Source: Deltaproteobacteria bacterium
GTDB lineage: Bacteria; Myxococcota_A; UBA796; UBA2385
Reading direction: 5' to 3'
Assembly: GCA_018401435.1 (NCBI GenBank)
Contig: JAGYJW010000006.1
Span: 168,241-232,240 of the forward strand
DNA length: 64,000 nucleotides
Positions 36,614-46,856 of the stretch are shown in pieces. The translations under genes were made by a program, and so were the position numbers. The notes below the pieces were generated by a model, which was not told the origin of the DNA, made no database searches, and saw only the letters and a list, made by a program, of their open reading frames with translations. Numbering within the stretch: the first letter of the stretch is position 1; each line of letters opens with the position of its first letter.

Positions 36614-36934
36614 ATGTCCTCTCTGTCCATCGCGAGCTCCAGCGCCGTCGAAGCCGCGATGGGGGGCATTCACCGCAGCGGCCTGTCCATGCTCGGCGCC
36701 GCCAACCGCGTGGTCTCCGGCACGGTGGACGCCATCGGCAGCGCGGGCACCGGCGGCGACTCCAACGGCGACACCGTCTCCTTATCCGATGTCGCCTCGC
36801 GCATTCGCGGCGAAAACTCGGTCGAGGGCGCGCTGCTGGACACCAGCTCCGCCGGGCTGATCTACACCGCGAATGCGCGGGTGGTCAGCAGCGCCCTGGA
36901 AACCCAGGGCAGCCTCTTCAACATCGTCGCCTGA
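36614..36934 (+). CDS. Minimal flagellar rod/hook-like protein
   Basis: Only 106 residues. The N-terminal AVEAAMGGIHRSGLSMLGAA resembles the N-terminal helix of flagellar axial proteins, where the usual form is A..G......M...ANN. The C-terminal SAGLIYTANARVVSSALETQ, then GSLFNIVA, resembles the FlgBC/FlgE-type C-terminal helix that ends in ANAKV...AD...G.LL.I.A. The roughly 40 residues between are a Gly/Asp/Ser-rich loop in place of a normal central domain. It starts at an ATG 50 bp after the kinase gene. No other rod or hook genes are adjacent; the flagellin lies 5 kb away. It could be a rod or adapter component or a derived secreted protein. Confidence 0.6.
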   Translation: MSSLSIASSSAVEAAMGGIHRSGLSMLGAANRVVSGTVDAIGSAGTGGDSNGDTVSLSDVASRIRGENSVEGALLDTSSAGLIYTANARVVSSALETQGSLFNIVA

Positions 36935-36946
36935 GCCCGGCCGGGC

Positions 36947-37648
36947 TCAGACCACGGCGTCCTTGAGCGCGGCCTCGATGGCGGGCTGAAGATCCACCCA
37001 GTCCGCGTCGGCTTCGCGGGTGACGGTCACGAAGTCGTTGACCGCGAAGATGCCCCGCACGCCGGGAATGTCGAAGAGGGCCTCTCCCAGCGCGTTGCCC
37101 TTGGCCTCGGCGGCGCTGTTGAAGGAGACCGAGCCCTTGGCCACCACCGGACGGCTGGCGGTGAATTTCCAGGCGTTGGGGTTGGGGGTGGACTCTGCTT
37201 GGATGGACACGGGGGGCTTGCGGCCATGGTCGTGGCTGTGCCCGTGGTCGTGGCTGTGTCCGTGGTCGGCTTCGGCCGCCTTCTTGGCGGGCGCCTTGCG
37301 GGCTGCCGGCGCCTGCTGCGGAGCGGGTGCCGGAGCGGGTGCCGCAGCGGGCGTCGGAGCCGCTGCCGGAGCCGCTGCCGGGGCGGCCTTGACGGCAGGT
37401 GCGGGCGCCGGCGCATGATCGTGGCTGTGGCCATGATCGTGGCTGTGGCCATGATCGTGGTTGTGGCCACCGGCCTGCGGGGCCTCGGCCTCGGCCGCGG
37501 CGGCGCGCCGGCCTTCGGTGCGGGCGGCGCGCATCTCCCAGGCGTCGGCGGGACGGGGAGGCGGCGGCGCCTTCTTTCCGCCACCCAGCACCGATTGGGC
37601 AAGGTCACGAAGCAGGTGGTAGGGCATCTTGAGTAGGCGGCGGATCAT
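36947..37648 (-). CDS. Nfu_N-domain Fe-S scaffold-type protein with His-rich linkers
   Basis: From the ATG at 37648, with GGGAG upstream, the product is 233 residues. The last 90 residues match the Nfu/NifU N-terminal domain: SIQAESTPNPNAWKF near its start, FDIPGVRGIF and NDFVTVTRE. The first 140 residues hold two His/Asp-rich blocks (HNHDHGHSHDHGHSHDH and DHGHSHDHGHSHDHG) separated by an Ala/Pro linker. The C-terminal CxxC cluster domain of full Nfu is absent. The His blocks could bind Fe, Ni or Zn. At DNA level they form short 18-bp repeats. It is divergent from the methyltransferase gene with 63 bp between starts. Confidence 0.8.
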   Translation of the reverse strand: MIRRLLKMPYHLLRDLAQSVLGGGKKAPPPPRPADAWEMRAARTEGRRAAAAEAEAPQAGGHNHDHGHSHDHGHSHDHAPAPAPAVKAAPAAAPAAAPTPAAAPAPAPAPQQAPAARKAPAKKAAEADHGHSHDHGHSHDHGRKPPVSIQAESTPNPNAWKFTASRPVVAKGSVSFNSAAEAKGNALGEALFDIPGVRGIFAVNDFVTVTREADADWVDLQPAIEAALKDAVV

Positions 37649-37711
37649 GGGCGCTCCCTGTGGACGACGCCTTACCGCGCCGGCGGCCGGATGCCACGGA
37701 GGGGCGCGCAG

Positions 37712-38533
37712 ATGCCGATCATCCTGGATGGCCCGATGGGCACCGCGCTGCTGGAACGGGGCCAGCCCACGCCCCCGCCGGAGTGGAGCGCCTTGGCCCT
37801 GCGGGACAACCCGGCGCTGGTGGCCGCCTTGCACCGGGACTACGCCGCGGCGGGGGCGAGGGTGCACACGGCCAACAGCTTTCGCACCCGGCGGCGCAGC
37901 TGCCCCGAGGATTGGGAGCGCCTGGCCCGGCTGGCCGTGCAGCTCTGCCGCGCGTCGGTGGGGTCGGGCCGGGTGGCTGGTTCCATGGCCCCGTTGGAGG
38001 ACTGCTACCGGCCGGATCTCAGCCCCGCGGCGCCCCGGCCCGAGCACCGGGAGCTGGCGCGGGTGCTGGCCGACGCGGGCTGCGATCTGCTGCTCTGCGA
38101 GACCTTTCCCCATGTGGGAGAGGCCCTGATCGCGGTGGAGGAGGCGGTGGCCACGGGGGTGGAGACCTGGGTGTCCTTTACGGCGGGCCCTTCGGGGGAG
38201 CTGCTCAGCCCCGCGCAGATCCGGCGGGGGGCGGCCGAAGCGGTGGCCCGGGGCGCGCGGGCCGTGCTCGTGAACTGCGTGCCGGCCTCGGCCACGCTGC
38301 CCTTTGTCGAGGCCCTGGCGGGCCTGGGCGTGCCCTTTGGCGCCTATGCCAATGCGGGCCACCCCGACGAGGGCATGGGCTGGGCCTCGTCGGCGCCCCA
38401 TCCCGAGGCCGCCGCCCGCTACTGCGGCTGGGCCCAGGGCTGGGTGGAGGCCGGCGCCAGCCTGGTGGGCTCCTGCTGCGGCACGAACCCCGCAACCACC
38501 GCGGCCCTCGTGCGGGCCTTTGGCCTGTCGTAG
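37712..38533 (+). CDS. Homocysteine S-methyltransferase family protein
   Basis: From the ATG at 37712, with GGAGG upstream, the product is 273 residues. The family signatures are LDGPMGTALLERG at the N-terminus, HTANSFRTRR and CDLLLCETFPHVGEA. The zinc-binding cysteines are in LVNCVPAS and GSCCGTNP. It should transfer a methyl group from S-methylmethionine or a similar donor to homocysteine, making methionine; betaine or another donor is possible. An ATG at 37691 would add seven residues but lacks a ribosome-binding site. The following gene starts 9 bp downstream. Confidence 0.9.
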   Translation: MPIILDGPMGTALLERGQPTPPPEWSALALRDNPALVAALHRDYAAAGARVHTANSFRTRRRSCPEDWERLARLAVQLCRASVGSGRVAGSMAPLEDCYRPDLSPAAPRPEHRELARVLADAGCDLLLCETFPHVGEALIAVEEAVATGVETWVSFTAGPSGELLSPAQIRRGAAEAVARGARAVLVNCVPASATLPFVEALAGLGVPFGAYANAGHPDEGMGWASSAPHPEAAARYCGWAQGWVEAGASLVGSCCGTNPATTAALVRAFGLS

Positions 38534-38542
38534 GATGGGGCC

Positions 38543-39588
38543 ATGACGGTCCCTTCCGCACCCCTCGGCACGGGCGGCCTCGCCGCAGAGGACCACCACG
38601 GCCCAAAGACGCCGCGGCTGGTCCTGGACGCCGGCTACCTCAACGGCCTGCTTCCGTCGGGCGGGGCCTTCCCCGATCTCAGCGCCGAGGCCTGGGAGCA
38701 GGCGCTGCGCTATGCCGGGCTGCTGCACCTGCTTCGGGTGGGAGCCCCGGATGCCCCCCCGGATCTCGCTCGCAGATTATCCTCATTGAACGCGGCGTTG
38801 GAGCGGCTGCGTGCAACGGAATCCAGAGGCCCGGCCCTGGCCGCTTGGACCGGCGCCTTGCCCTCCCTGAATGATGGCGTGCTGGCGGGGCTGGCCGGCG
38901 CGGGGCTGCTGGCCCTCATCCTGGGCTCGCCCCTGGGTGCGGGCGCGGGCCTGGTCGGTGTGCTGCTGATCCTGGGCCTGCGGCGCCTCGCGTCCTGGGT
39001 GCGGGTGGGGCCACCACCGGCAGCCGGCAAGCCGCCCAGGCCGAGGTGGCCCGCTGCGTGCGCGCCTTCCTCGAGCACACCTGGGTGGAGCCCGTCGGCC
39101 GCCAGCTGGTGGAGTCCGCGCCCACCCAAGACCTGCTGCGCCAGCAGCTCTCGGCCCTGGACCGCACCCTGGGCCGGGCCCGCAGCCGCATGCTGGAGCT
39201 GGAGGGGCTGGCCGAGGATTTGCGTTCGGCCAACCTGGGCTTGGGGCAGGCCGGCGAGGACGCCGAGACCCGGCGGCTGGCCGCCCAGCGGGCCGCCTTG
39301 GGCAAGCAGATCGCCGCGGTCGAGCTTCACCGCGGGCGCTTCGCCGAGCAGCATGCCGCCTGCGAGGCCGCCCTGGAGCGCCTGCGGGCCCTGGCCCGGC
39401 GCCGGCTGCTCTCGCACCGCGTCTCCGCCGCCATCGAAGCGGGGGGCGAAGAGCAAGCGCTGGCCGAGGCCGAGGTGGACGTCGTCGATCTGGACGCCCG
39501 CGCGGGCGCCTTGGGACGCGAGGTGGCCGACGCCGAGCTGGCCCTCAAGAGCAGCCTGGAGGCCGCGGCCGCCGCGCTGAGCAGCTGA
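38543..39588 (+). CDS. Membrane-associated coiled-coil protein, unknown (frameshifted)
   Basis: Two frames join near 39015-39045 to give about 348 residues. The first frame has a soluble helical part and two close hydrophobic segments (GVLAGLAGAGLLALILG, AGLVGVLLILGLRRLA). The second is a long Ala/Leu/Glu/Arg-rich coiled coil (LLRQQLSALDRTLGRARSRM, AEVDVVDLDARAGALGREVA). The composition is continuous across the join, so one missing or extra base is likely. No family was recognised. It starts 9 bp after the methyltransferase gene and may be cotranscribed. Confidence 0.6.
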
Positions 39589-39596
39589 CCGCGTGG

Positions 39597-40280
39597 TCAG
39601 GGTGCTCCGGGGACGCAGTCGCCCTCGTCGGTCAGGTCGTCGCAGTCGTTGTCCAGGTCGTCGCCGCAGATCTCTGGGGCCCCCGGGTGGGCCTGGGGAT
39701 CCTGATCGTCGCAGTCGCTGTCGTCCAAGACCCAGGCGGTCAGCGCGTCGGCGGGGGGCTGGCTGCAGGCCGCTTCGGGCGTGCCAAAGCCGTCGCCATA
39801 GCCGTCGAAGTCGCGGTCCGGCCAGTAGTGGTCGGCGTCTGCGGCAGCCTGGTCCACGGTGCCGTCGCAGTCGTTGTCCAGCGCGTCGCAGATCTCGGTG
39901 GCGTCGGGATTGATGTCGGGGTCGCGGTCGTCGCAGTCGCCGAAGCGGTCCACCGTGCCGGGGATGCTGCCGCCGGGGCAGACCCGGCCCATGAAGGCCG
40001 CGGCGTCGCCCCAGCCGTCGCCGTCCCCGTCCAGAAATAGCGCCACCGCACCATTCACGACGCGTTCGGGGTCCAGGTCGTCCACCGCCCCCGAGCAGTC
40101 GTTGTCGCGACCATCACAGCGCTCCAGCGCGCCAGGGTGGGTGCCGGCGTCGGCGTCGTCGCAGTCCCCCTCCGCCAGGGTCCAGCCGTCTCCGTCCTGG
40201 TCCTGAAGGGTCCAGGCGGCGCCGCAGCCGGCGATCCACAACAGCAGCAGGGGGGCGAAGGCCGGGCGGATGGCGCTCAT
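39597..40280 (-). CDS. Lipoprotein with three MopE-like metal-binding repeats
   Basis: A 227-residue protein with a lipoprotein signal (LLLLWIAGC). It carries three copies of the repeat D-C-D-D-x(~8)-G/A-x-E-I/R-C-x-x-x-D-N-D-C-x-x-x-x-D, for example DCDDRDPDINPDATEICDAL followed by DNDCDGTVD. DGDGDGWGD-type acidic loops lie between them. These repeats occur in MopE-related and many myxobacterial surface proteins and are predicted to bind calcium or copper; cysteines probably pair. Its ATG overlaps the stop of the upstream gene (ATGA), so the two are coupled. Confidence 0.85.
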   Translation of the reverse strand: MSAIRPAFAPLLLLWIAGCGAAWTLQDQDGDGWTLAEGDCDDADAGTHPGALERCDGRDNDCSGAVDDLDPERVVNGAVALFLDGDGDGWGDAAAFMGRVCPGGSIPGTVDRFGDCDDRDPDINPDATEICDALDNDCDGTVDQAAADADHYWPDRDFDGYGDGFGTPEAACSQPPADALTAWVLDDSDCDDQDPQAHPGAPEICGDDLDNDCDDLTDEGDCVPGAP

Positions 40281-41497
40281 CCTGGACCGCCCCCGGTGAG
40301 CAGGGAGAGGTGCAGGCCCAGCCATCCCGTGGGCTGGGCGCCATCGGTCCAGGCCCCCAAGACCAGCCCCAAGGCCGGACGCAAGCTGCCGGGATTGGGC
40401 AGCGGGCGCTCCACCCCGATCTCGGCGCCCGGGCCAAAGACCCTCCCCTGCAGCGCGCCTTGCTGTGCGGCCTCGGCAGTGAGGGCGATCTGGCCCTTGC
40501 AACCGCCCGCCGCGCAGCCGGCCTGCCAGGCGGCAGGGTCGAGGCCCTGGCTGGATCCGACGCCGCCCGCATAGAAGGCGCCCGCCATCCAAGAGAAGCC
40601 CGCCGCGTCCTTGCTGATGCCGGCCTGGGCGAGGCCCAGCTGTATCTGGCTGCCGCTGGCCAGCAGGGCCGTCCACCCGGCCTCCAGGCGCAGGGCCCAG
40701 CCTTCTCCAAAGGGCAGGCGCGCCCCAGGCTGGCCCGGGGCAGGAAGCCCGCCGCTGCTGTGGGGTAGAGGCCGGCTTCGGCCGCCCCTCGACCGCCGCC
40801 GGCCGCGCCCAGCCGCACCAGCAGGCCCGGCCCTGCGGGGCTGGCGGCTTCGGCCGGGGCGGCGGCGGGACCGCTGCGCAGGGGTCGATCGCGGCTGGCG
40901 ACGGGTGCGGCGCTGCCCCGGCTGCGGGGCCGCCACGATCGCCAGTGCGCCTTCGTTGGCGTGCACCTGGAAGCGCGTGCCGGCCAGGCTGTAGCTGCCC
41001 AGGGGCAGGTAGCCCTCGTAGCGGCGATCGTCGGCCAGGGCCTGCCGGGCGGCGGCGATGGCCTGGCGCGCCTCCAGGGCGAAGGGCTCGGCCTCCACCC
41101 CAAGCTCGGTGGGCGCGGTGCGGGTCTCCACCAGCAGCTTCACCTGGCCGAAACGGCTGAGGACGTCGGTGACGGCTTCGTTCACGTCGGCGCCGGCATC
41201 GCGGGCGCGCAGCAGCCGCTCCACCAGCCCGTTGATATCGCCCAGGTTTCGCGCGGCTTCGGCGGCGACCAGGTGGCTCTCGGCCAGAAGGACGACGCCC
41301 CGGGCCTCCATCGCGCACAGCTCGCGGTAGCGCCGCTCCACCCCTTGCCACACGCCCCGGTCGGCCAGGCGCTGCATGTCCCGCCGCAAGAAGTCCTGTT
41401 CGGCCTGGGTCTCTTGGGCGCTGGGGTCAGCCGCTCGGGCCGCCTGGGGGGCAGCCCAGCCGAAGAAGGCGACGATGGCGACCTGCGGAGCGCGCAA
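40277..41497 (-). CDS. Secreted helical-plus-barrel protein, unknown (compensating frameshifts)
   Basis: From a TTG at 41497, with GAGG upstream, the product is about 406 residues. A signal-like start (QVAIVAFFGWAAPQAARA) is followed by a helical region (LAESHLVAAEAARNLGDING). A C-terminal beta-rich part follows (LRLEAGWTALLASGSQIQLG, LRPALGLVLGAWTD) that resembles a small outer-membrane barrel. Between about 40925 and 40745 the given frame is Arg-rich nonsense. The neighbouring frame there reads a natural ASPAGPGLLVRLGAAGGG, so two indels appear to cancel. No family was recognised. It is coupled to the MopE-type lipoprotein by a 4-bp overlap. Confidence 0.6.
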   Translation of the reverse strand: MRAPQVAIVAFFGWAAPQAARAADPSAQETQAEQDFLRRDMQRLADRGVWQGVERRYRELCAMEARGVVLLAESHLVAAEAARNLGDINGLVERLLRARDAGADVNEAVTDVLSRFGQVKLLVETRTAPTELGVEAEPFALEARQAIAAARQALADDRRYEGYLPLGSYSLAGTRFQVHANEGALAIVAAPQPGQRRTRRQPRSTPAQRSRRRPGRSRQPRRAGPAGAAGRGRRRSRGGRSRPLPHSSGGLPAPGQPGARLPFGEGWALRLEAGWTALLASGSQIQLGLAQAGISKDAAGFSWMAGAFYAGGVGSSQGLDPAAWQAGCAAGGCKGQIALTAEAAQQGALQGRVFGPGAEIGVERPLPNPGSLRPALGLVLGAWTDGAQPTGWLGLHLSLLTGGGPG

Positions 41498-41840
41498 GGG
41501 GTGACCTCGTCTGGAGGGGGCGCTCGGTCTATCGCGCCAGAGGCTGGTTGACCGCGCTGGATCCACTCTGGGAGCCTGTCGGTCGCTGCCGACATCTTTC
41601 AAGTCACGGTCTTCATCTTTCTTTTTCTCGTGCGCCGATCACCTTCGAAAATGGGCCATTGGACGCAATTCACGAGCCTGTGGTGTCGAGCCCCGCAAAA
41701 AAAAGAATCCGGCAACTGTAGGGGATCGCGGGACCGTTCGAACAGCTACACGGGGCGAGGCCGGTGATGCCTCGTCTCGAACAACCTCCTTCACTGTCCC
41801 CAACCGAAGCGCGCATGCACGAGCGCGCCAGGAGTCCCCC
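41498..41840. other. Intergenic region upstream of flagellin
   Basis: This 343-bp gap holds no gene. It is more AT-rich than the flanks (CTTTCTTTTTCTCGTGC, CGCAAAAAAAAGAATCC). GCCGATCA at 41634-41641 matches seven of eight bases of the sigma-28 -10 element GCCGATAA, but the matching -35 TAAA is absent. A weak flagellar-type promoter is therefore only possible. The flagellin ribosome-binding site CAGGAG lies just before the ATG at 41841. Confidence 0.35.
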
Positions 41841-42670
41841 ATGGCGATGACCGTTCGCACCAATGTCTCGGCGATGATGGCCTCAGGCAACCTCGGCCGC
41901 ACCAACCGCTCGCTGGGCAACTCGCTCAGCCGCATCAGCAGCGGCATGCGCATCAACAAGGCTGCAGACGACGCGGCGGGCTTGGGCGTCGCCACCAACC
42001 TGGAGAGCCAGGTCATCAGCACCCGCCAGGCCATGCGCAATACCAACGACGGCATCTCCATCATCCAGACGGCCGAGTCCGCTGCGACCGAGGTGGTGGA
42101 CATCCTGCAGCGCATGCGCGAGCTGGCCGTGCAGTCCTCCAGTGAGACCCTGGACGACGACGAGCGCGCCTACATCCAGGACGAGTTCGAAGAGCTGTCC
42201 GCCGAGGTGGACCGCATCTCCAACGTCACCGAGTTCAACGGCGTCGAGCTGACCAACAACAGCCAGACCTCGCTCGATGTGCAGGTGGGCATCCAGAACG
42301 ACGCCACCAGCCGCATCGCGATCAGCCTGATCGACCTCCGCGCCACCTCCCTGGGCGTGGACACCACCGCGATGAACCTGTCCACCTCACCCTGGCCCAG
42401 ACGGCCCTGGACGCGCTGGACACCGCCCTGGACTCGGTCAACGCCGGCCGCTCCACCCTGGGCGCCGTGCAGAACCGCCTGGACAGCTCGCTGAACAACA
42501 ACCAGGTCTTCTCCGAGGCCCTGTCCGCGGCCGAGAGCCAGATCCGCGACGCGGACTTCGCGACCGAGACCTCCGAGATGACCAAGCACCAGATCATGCA
42601 GCAGGCCGGTGTCGCTGCCTTGGCCCAGGCCAAGAATATCAACCAGTCCGTGATCTCCCTGCTCAACTGA
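41841..42670 (+). CDS. fliC: Flagellin, short form (frameshifted)
   Basis: Two frames join near 42383 to give about 276 residues. The N-terminal D0/D1 region begins MAMTVRTNVSAMMASGNLGR and contains SSGMRINKAADDAAGLGVAT. The C-terminal part contains VNAGRSTLGAVQNRLDSS and ends in the usual AQAKNINQSVISLLN. Almost no residues separate the halves, so the D2/D3 surface domains are missing, as in other short flagellins. One base near 42381-42390 seems to be missing; both halves are intact and conserved, so this is probably a sequencing or assembly error. Neither chaperone nor export genes are nearby. Confidence 0.9.
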
Positions 42671-42733
42671 CGCGGCGATTGCGCGGGCTCCCCGGCGGTC
42701 CCCAACGGGGTCCGTCGGGGTCCACGGCGCCGT

Positions 42734-42770
42734 CACCGCCCGCTCACTCGTGCGTTTCGGGCGGGCGGTG
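42734..42770 (+). terminator. Stem-loop after flagellin
   Basis: CACCGCCCG at 42734-42742 pairs perfectly with CGGGCGGTG at 42762-42770 across a 19-base loop. There is no T-run, so this is probably an RNA-stabilising or attenuating hairpin ahead of the stronger one at 42787. Confidence 0.4.
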
Positions 42771-42786
42771 GCGGTCTGTCCTGGCA

Positions 42787-42829
42787 GCGGGTCGCCTCTC
42801 GGAAGAGGGGCGGCCCGCTTCGTCTTTGA
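42787..42829 (+). terminator. Intrinsic terminator of flagellin gene
   Basis: GCGGGTCGCCTCTC and GAGGGGCGGCCCGC (42787-42818) form a stem of about 14 pairs with a GGAA tetraloop and two weak pairs. TTCGTCTTTG follows. It lies about 120 bp after the flagellin stop and 37 bp before the next ATG. Confidence 0.6.
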
Positions 42830-42865
42830 TTAGGCTGAAGTTGCGTGGAAGCGCTGGAGGATTGG

Positions 42866-44893
<2,028 letters not shown>

Positions 44894-44912
44894 GGCCGCG
44901 CCGCGGCGGGTG

Positions 44913-45524
44913 TCAGTCTTCGCGGACCAGGGTGAAGAAGTGCCCCAGGGGCTTCTCCACCTTGTAGGCGGCGCCGATGCTCACGTGCTTGGACACCTTG
45001 CGCATGAAGTCGCGGGTCTGGTGGTAGACCAGGATCTGCAGGCCCGAGCTGTTGGGCTTCACCCGCGGCCAGCCCTCGCTGACGGTGCCGTCGGGGATCT
45101 GGTAGTAGTCCACCACGATGGCACCGCGGGCTTCCCAGTCGGGGTTTCCGGCGGTGGGCACAGCCACGAAGTAGCCCGGCCCCAGCAGGTTCATCGTCGC
45201 GCCATGGTTGTAGCCAAAGGCGCGGCCGTCGGCATTTTCGGCCGGGCGGCACATGCGCTTCTCAAAGACCCGGAACATGCCCGGCAGCGGCAAGGTGTTG
45301 GTGCCGTGGTGGCGGACGGGCTCCAGGGGGCCGCGATCGGGGGGCAGCAGGTCGTCGAAGCCGATGGGGCCGGCGGCCTCGGCCAGATCGTAGAGCTTGC
45401 GCTGCTGGGCCCGACCCAGCTCGCGGGTGGCGGCCAGGCGGGTCGCGTGGGACTGGCCGTCCAGCCAGGCGGCGACCTCGGCGATGCTGGCATCCGGGCG
45501 GGCGAGGATTGCGGCGACGCTCAT
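44913..45524 (-). CDS. Conserved-looking protein of unknown function
   Basis: From the ATG at 45524, with GGAG five bases upstream, the product is 203 residues without a signal peptide. The central part reads HHGTNTLPLPGMFRVFEKRM and CRPAENADGRAFGYNHG, followed by MNLLGPGYFVAVPTAGN and AIVVDYYQIPDG. It looks like a compact alpha/beta protein with conserved His, Cys and aromatic residues. I recall no named family. The first 55 residues are helical and may be a separate cap. It is convergent with the propeller lipoprotein, 19 bp apart. Confidence 0.65.
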   Translation of the reverse strand: MSVAAILARPDASIAEVAAWLDGQSHATRLAATRELGRAQQRKLYDLAEAAGPIGFDDLLPPDRGPLEPVRHHGTNTLPLPGMFRVFEKRMCRPAENADGRAFGYNHGATMNLLGPGYFVAVPTAGNPDWEARGAIVVDYYQIPDGTVSEGWPRVKPNSSGLQILVYHQTRDFMRKVSKHVSIGAAYKVEKPLGHFFTLVRED

Positions 45525-45632
45525 CGGGGCTCCAGGGTCCGCGGCCAGGCAGTGGCGGCGCTGCACAAGACCTAAGCCCGGCGGCCGATCTCGACCACTG
45601 CTGCCCGCACCTCCTGTCTTCTCCTTGGCGCC

Positions 45633-46856
45633 TCAGGACAGCGGATGCGCGGGGCCCGGTCGCTCGATGCCCATGGCCTCCAAGACCACCCGACGAAGGC
45701 GCGGTGCCTCGCCGACAAAGTTGATGGCGTCAGCGAATGCGGGGTCCAGGCCCTTGCTGGGCAAGGTGGCCGGCAGCCCCGAAGGACGGCTTGCACAGGC
45801 GGCCAGGTGGCTGGCCAGGTGCACCGCCCCCGCGACGCCATAGCCGTCGCTGGGCAGGCGGATGGGCCCATGGTGGAAGGCGGCGGCCTCGACGATGGGC
45901 AAGGGCAGCCCCCAGCGGTTGAGCAGGAGCGCGCCCGCGGTGGCGTGGTTGCAGCCGAAGACCTCGCGTTCGGCCTCCAAGGCCAGCACGCCGGGCTGCC
46001 GGGCCAGGTGCCGGCTGTGGCGCCAGCCATCGGGGTCCGCCGCCGCCAGGGCGAGGGTGCCCGCCTCGTGCAGCAGCCCCGCAGTGGACGCGACCGGCGC
46101 GGCCTCCCGGTCCACCAGCCGCGACGCGATGCGCGAGGTCAGCAGGCTGCGCTGTTGCACGGCGCCCACATTCACCCCGGCCTTGACCGCTCGCCGCCCC
46201 AACTTCTCGAAGAGCTCGGCCGACAGCGTGATCTTGCGCACCAGGTCCGTGCCCAGCATGGCGAGCGCGTCTCGCAGCGAGGCCACCTGCCGGTTCAGGC
46301 CCAGCCAGGCCGAGTTCGCCACCTGCAGCACCCGGGCGGCGATGGCGGGATCCTCGGCCACCACGTCCGCCAGCTGGGCCAGGCCCACCCGGGGATCCTG
46401 CGCCAGCTCGCCCAGGCGCGCGTGCAGGGTGTTCACCGCCGGCAGCGCCTCCAGGCGCTCCAGGGCTCCGTCGGTGGTGGCCTCGCGGATCAGCGTGCGG
46501 ACCGCCGCGGCCCGGTGCAGCTGATCCTGCAGGCTCTCCCACGTGCAGGGCTTGCTGAGCAGCAGGTGGGCCAGCGGGCCCGCTTCGAAGGAGGCTTGCC
46601 GATCGAGGTGGCCCGACATGACCATGCGCACGGCGTCGGGCCAGCGGCCCCGCACCTCGCGCAGCAGGCTGCATCCATCCCGCTCCGGCATGCGCATATC
46701 GGTGAGAACGACGTCGATTACTTCATTCTCAAGGATAGGAAGCGCCTCTTGCACGCTTCCGACGAAGTACCCGATGATGCCGGGCTCGCGCCGGATCCGG
46801 GCGCTGAGGCTGCGGAGCACCAGGGGCTCGTCATCGACCACCAGGACCTGGATCAT
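45633..46856 (-). CDS. Response regulator with HDOD output domain
   Basis: A 407-residue protein. Residues 1-120 are a receiver domain with the phosphorylatable Asp53 in LTDMRMPERDG and Lys102 in LLSKPCTW. Residues 130-330 are an HDOD domain (LPAVNTLHARLGELAQDPRV, AEDPAIAARVLQVANSAWLG, ALAMLGTDLVRKITL), an HD-like fold usually without catalytic metal ligands. The C-terminal part holds FGCNHATAGALLLNRWGLP. HDOD regulators affect motility, cyclic-di-GMP and stress signalling in other bacteria. The ATG overlaps the stop of the upstream degenerate kinase gene by 4 bp. Confidence 0.9.
   Translation of the reverse strand: MIQVLVVDDEPLVLRSLSARIRREPGIIGYFVGSVQEALPILENEVIDVVLTDMRMPERDGCSLLREVRGRWPDAVRMVMSGHLDRQASFEAGPLAHLLLSKPCTWESLQDQLHRAAAVRTLIREATTDGALERLEALPAVNTLHARLGELAQDPRVGLAQLADVVAEDPAIAARVLQVANSAWLGLNRQVASLRDALAMLGTDLVRKITLSAELFEKLGRRAVKAGVNVGAVQQRSLLTSRIASRLVDREAAPVASTAGLLHEAGTLALAAADPDGWRHSRHLARQPGVLALEAEREVFGCNHATAGALLLNRWGLPLPIVEAAAFHHGPIRLPSDGYGVAGAVHLASHLAACASRPSGLPATLPSKGLDPAFADAINFVGEAPRLRRVVLEAMGIERPGPAHPLS

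Noticed and set aside
37225..37470. DNA-level repeats in the Nfu-like gene as a separate repeat element
   Set aside because: They are simply the codons of the HDHGHS blocks.
41600..41641. Sigma-28 flagellin promoter
   Set aside because: Only the -10 (GCCGATCA) matches; the -35 position reads ATCT, not TAAA. Kept as a remark in the intergenic feature only.
42370..42400. Programmed frameshift in flagellin
   Set aside because: No slippery heptamer or pseudoknot is evident, and many unrelated genes in the window have similar breaks. An indel is simpler.
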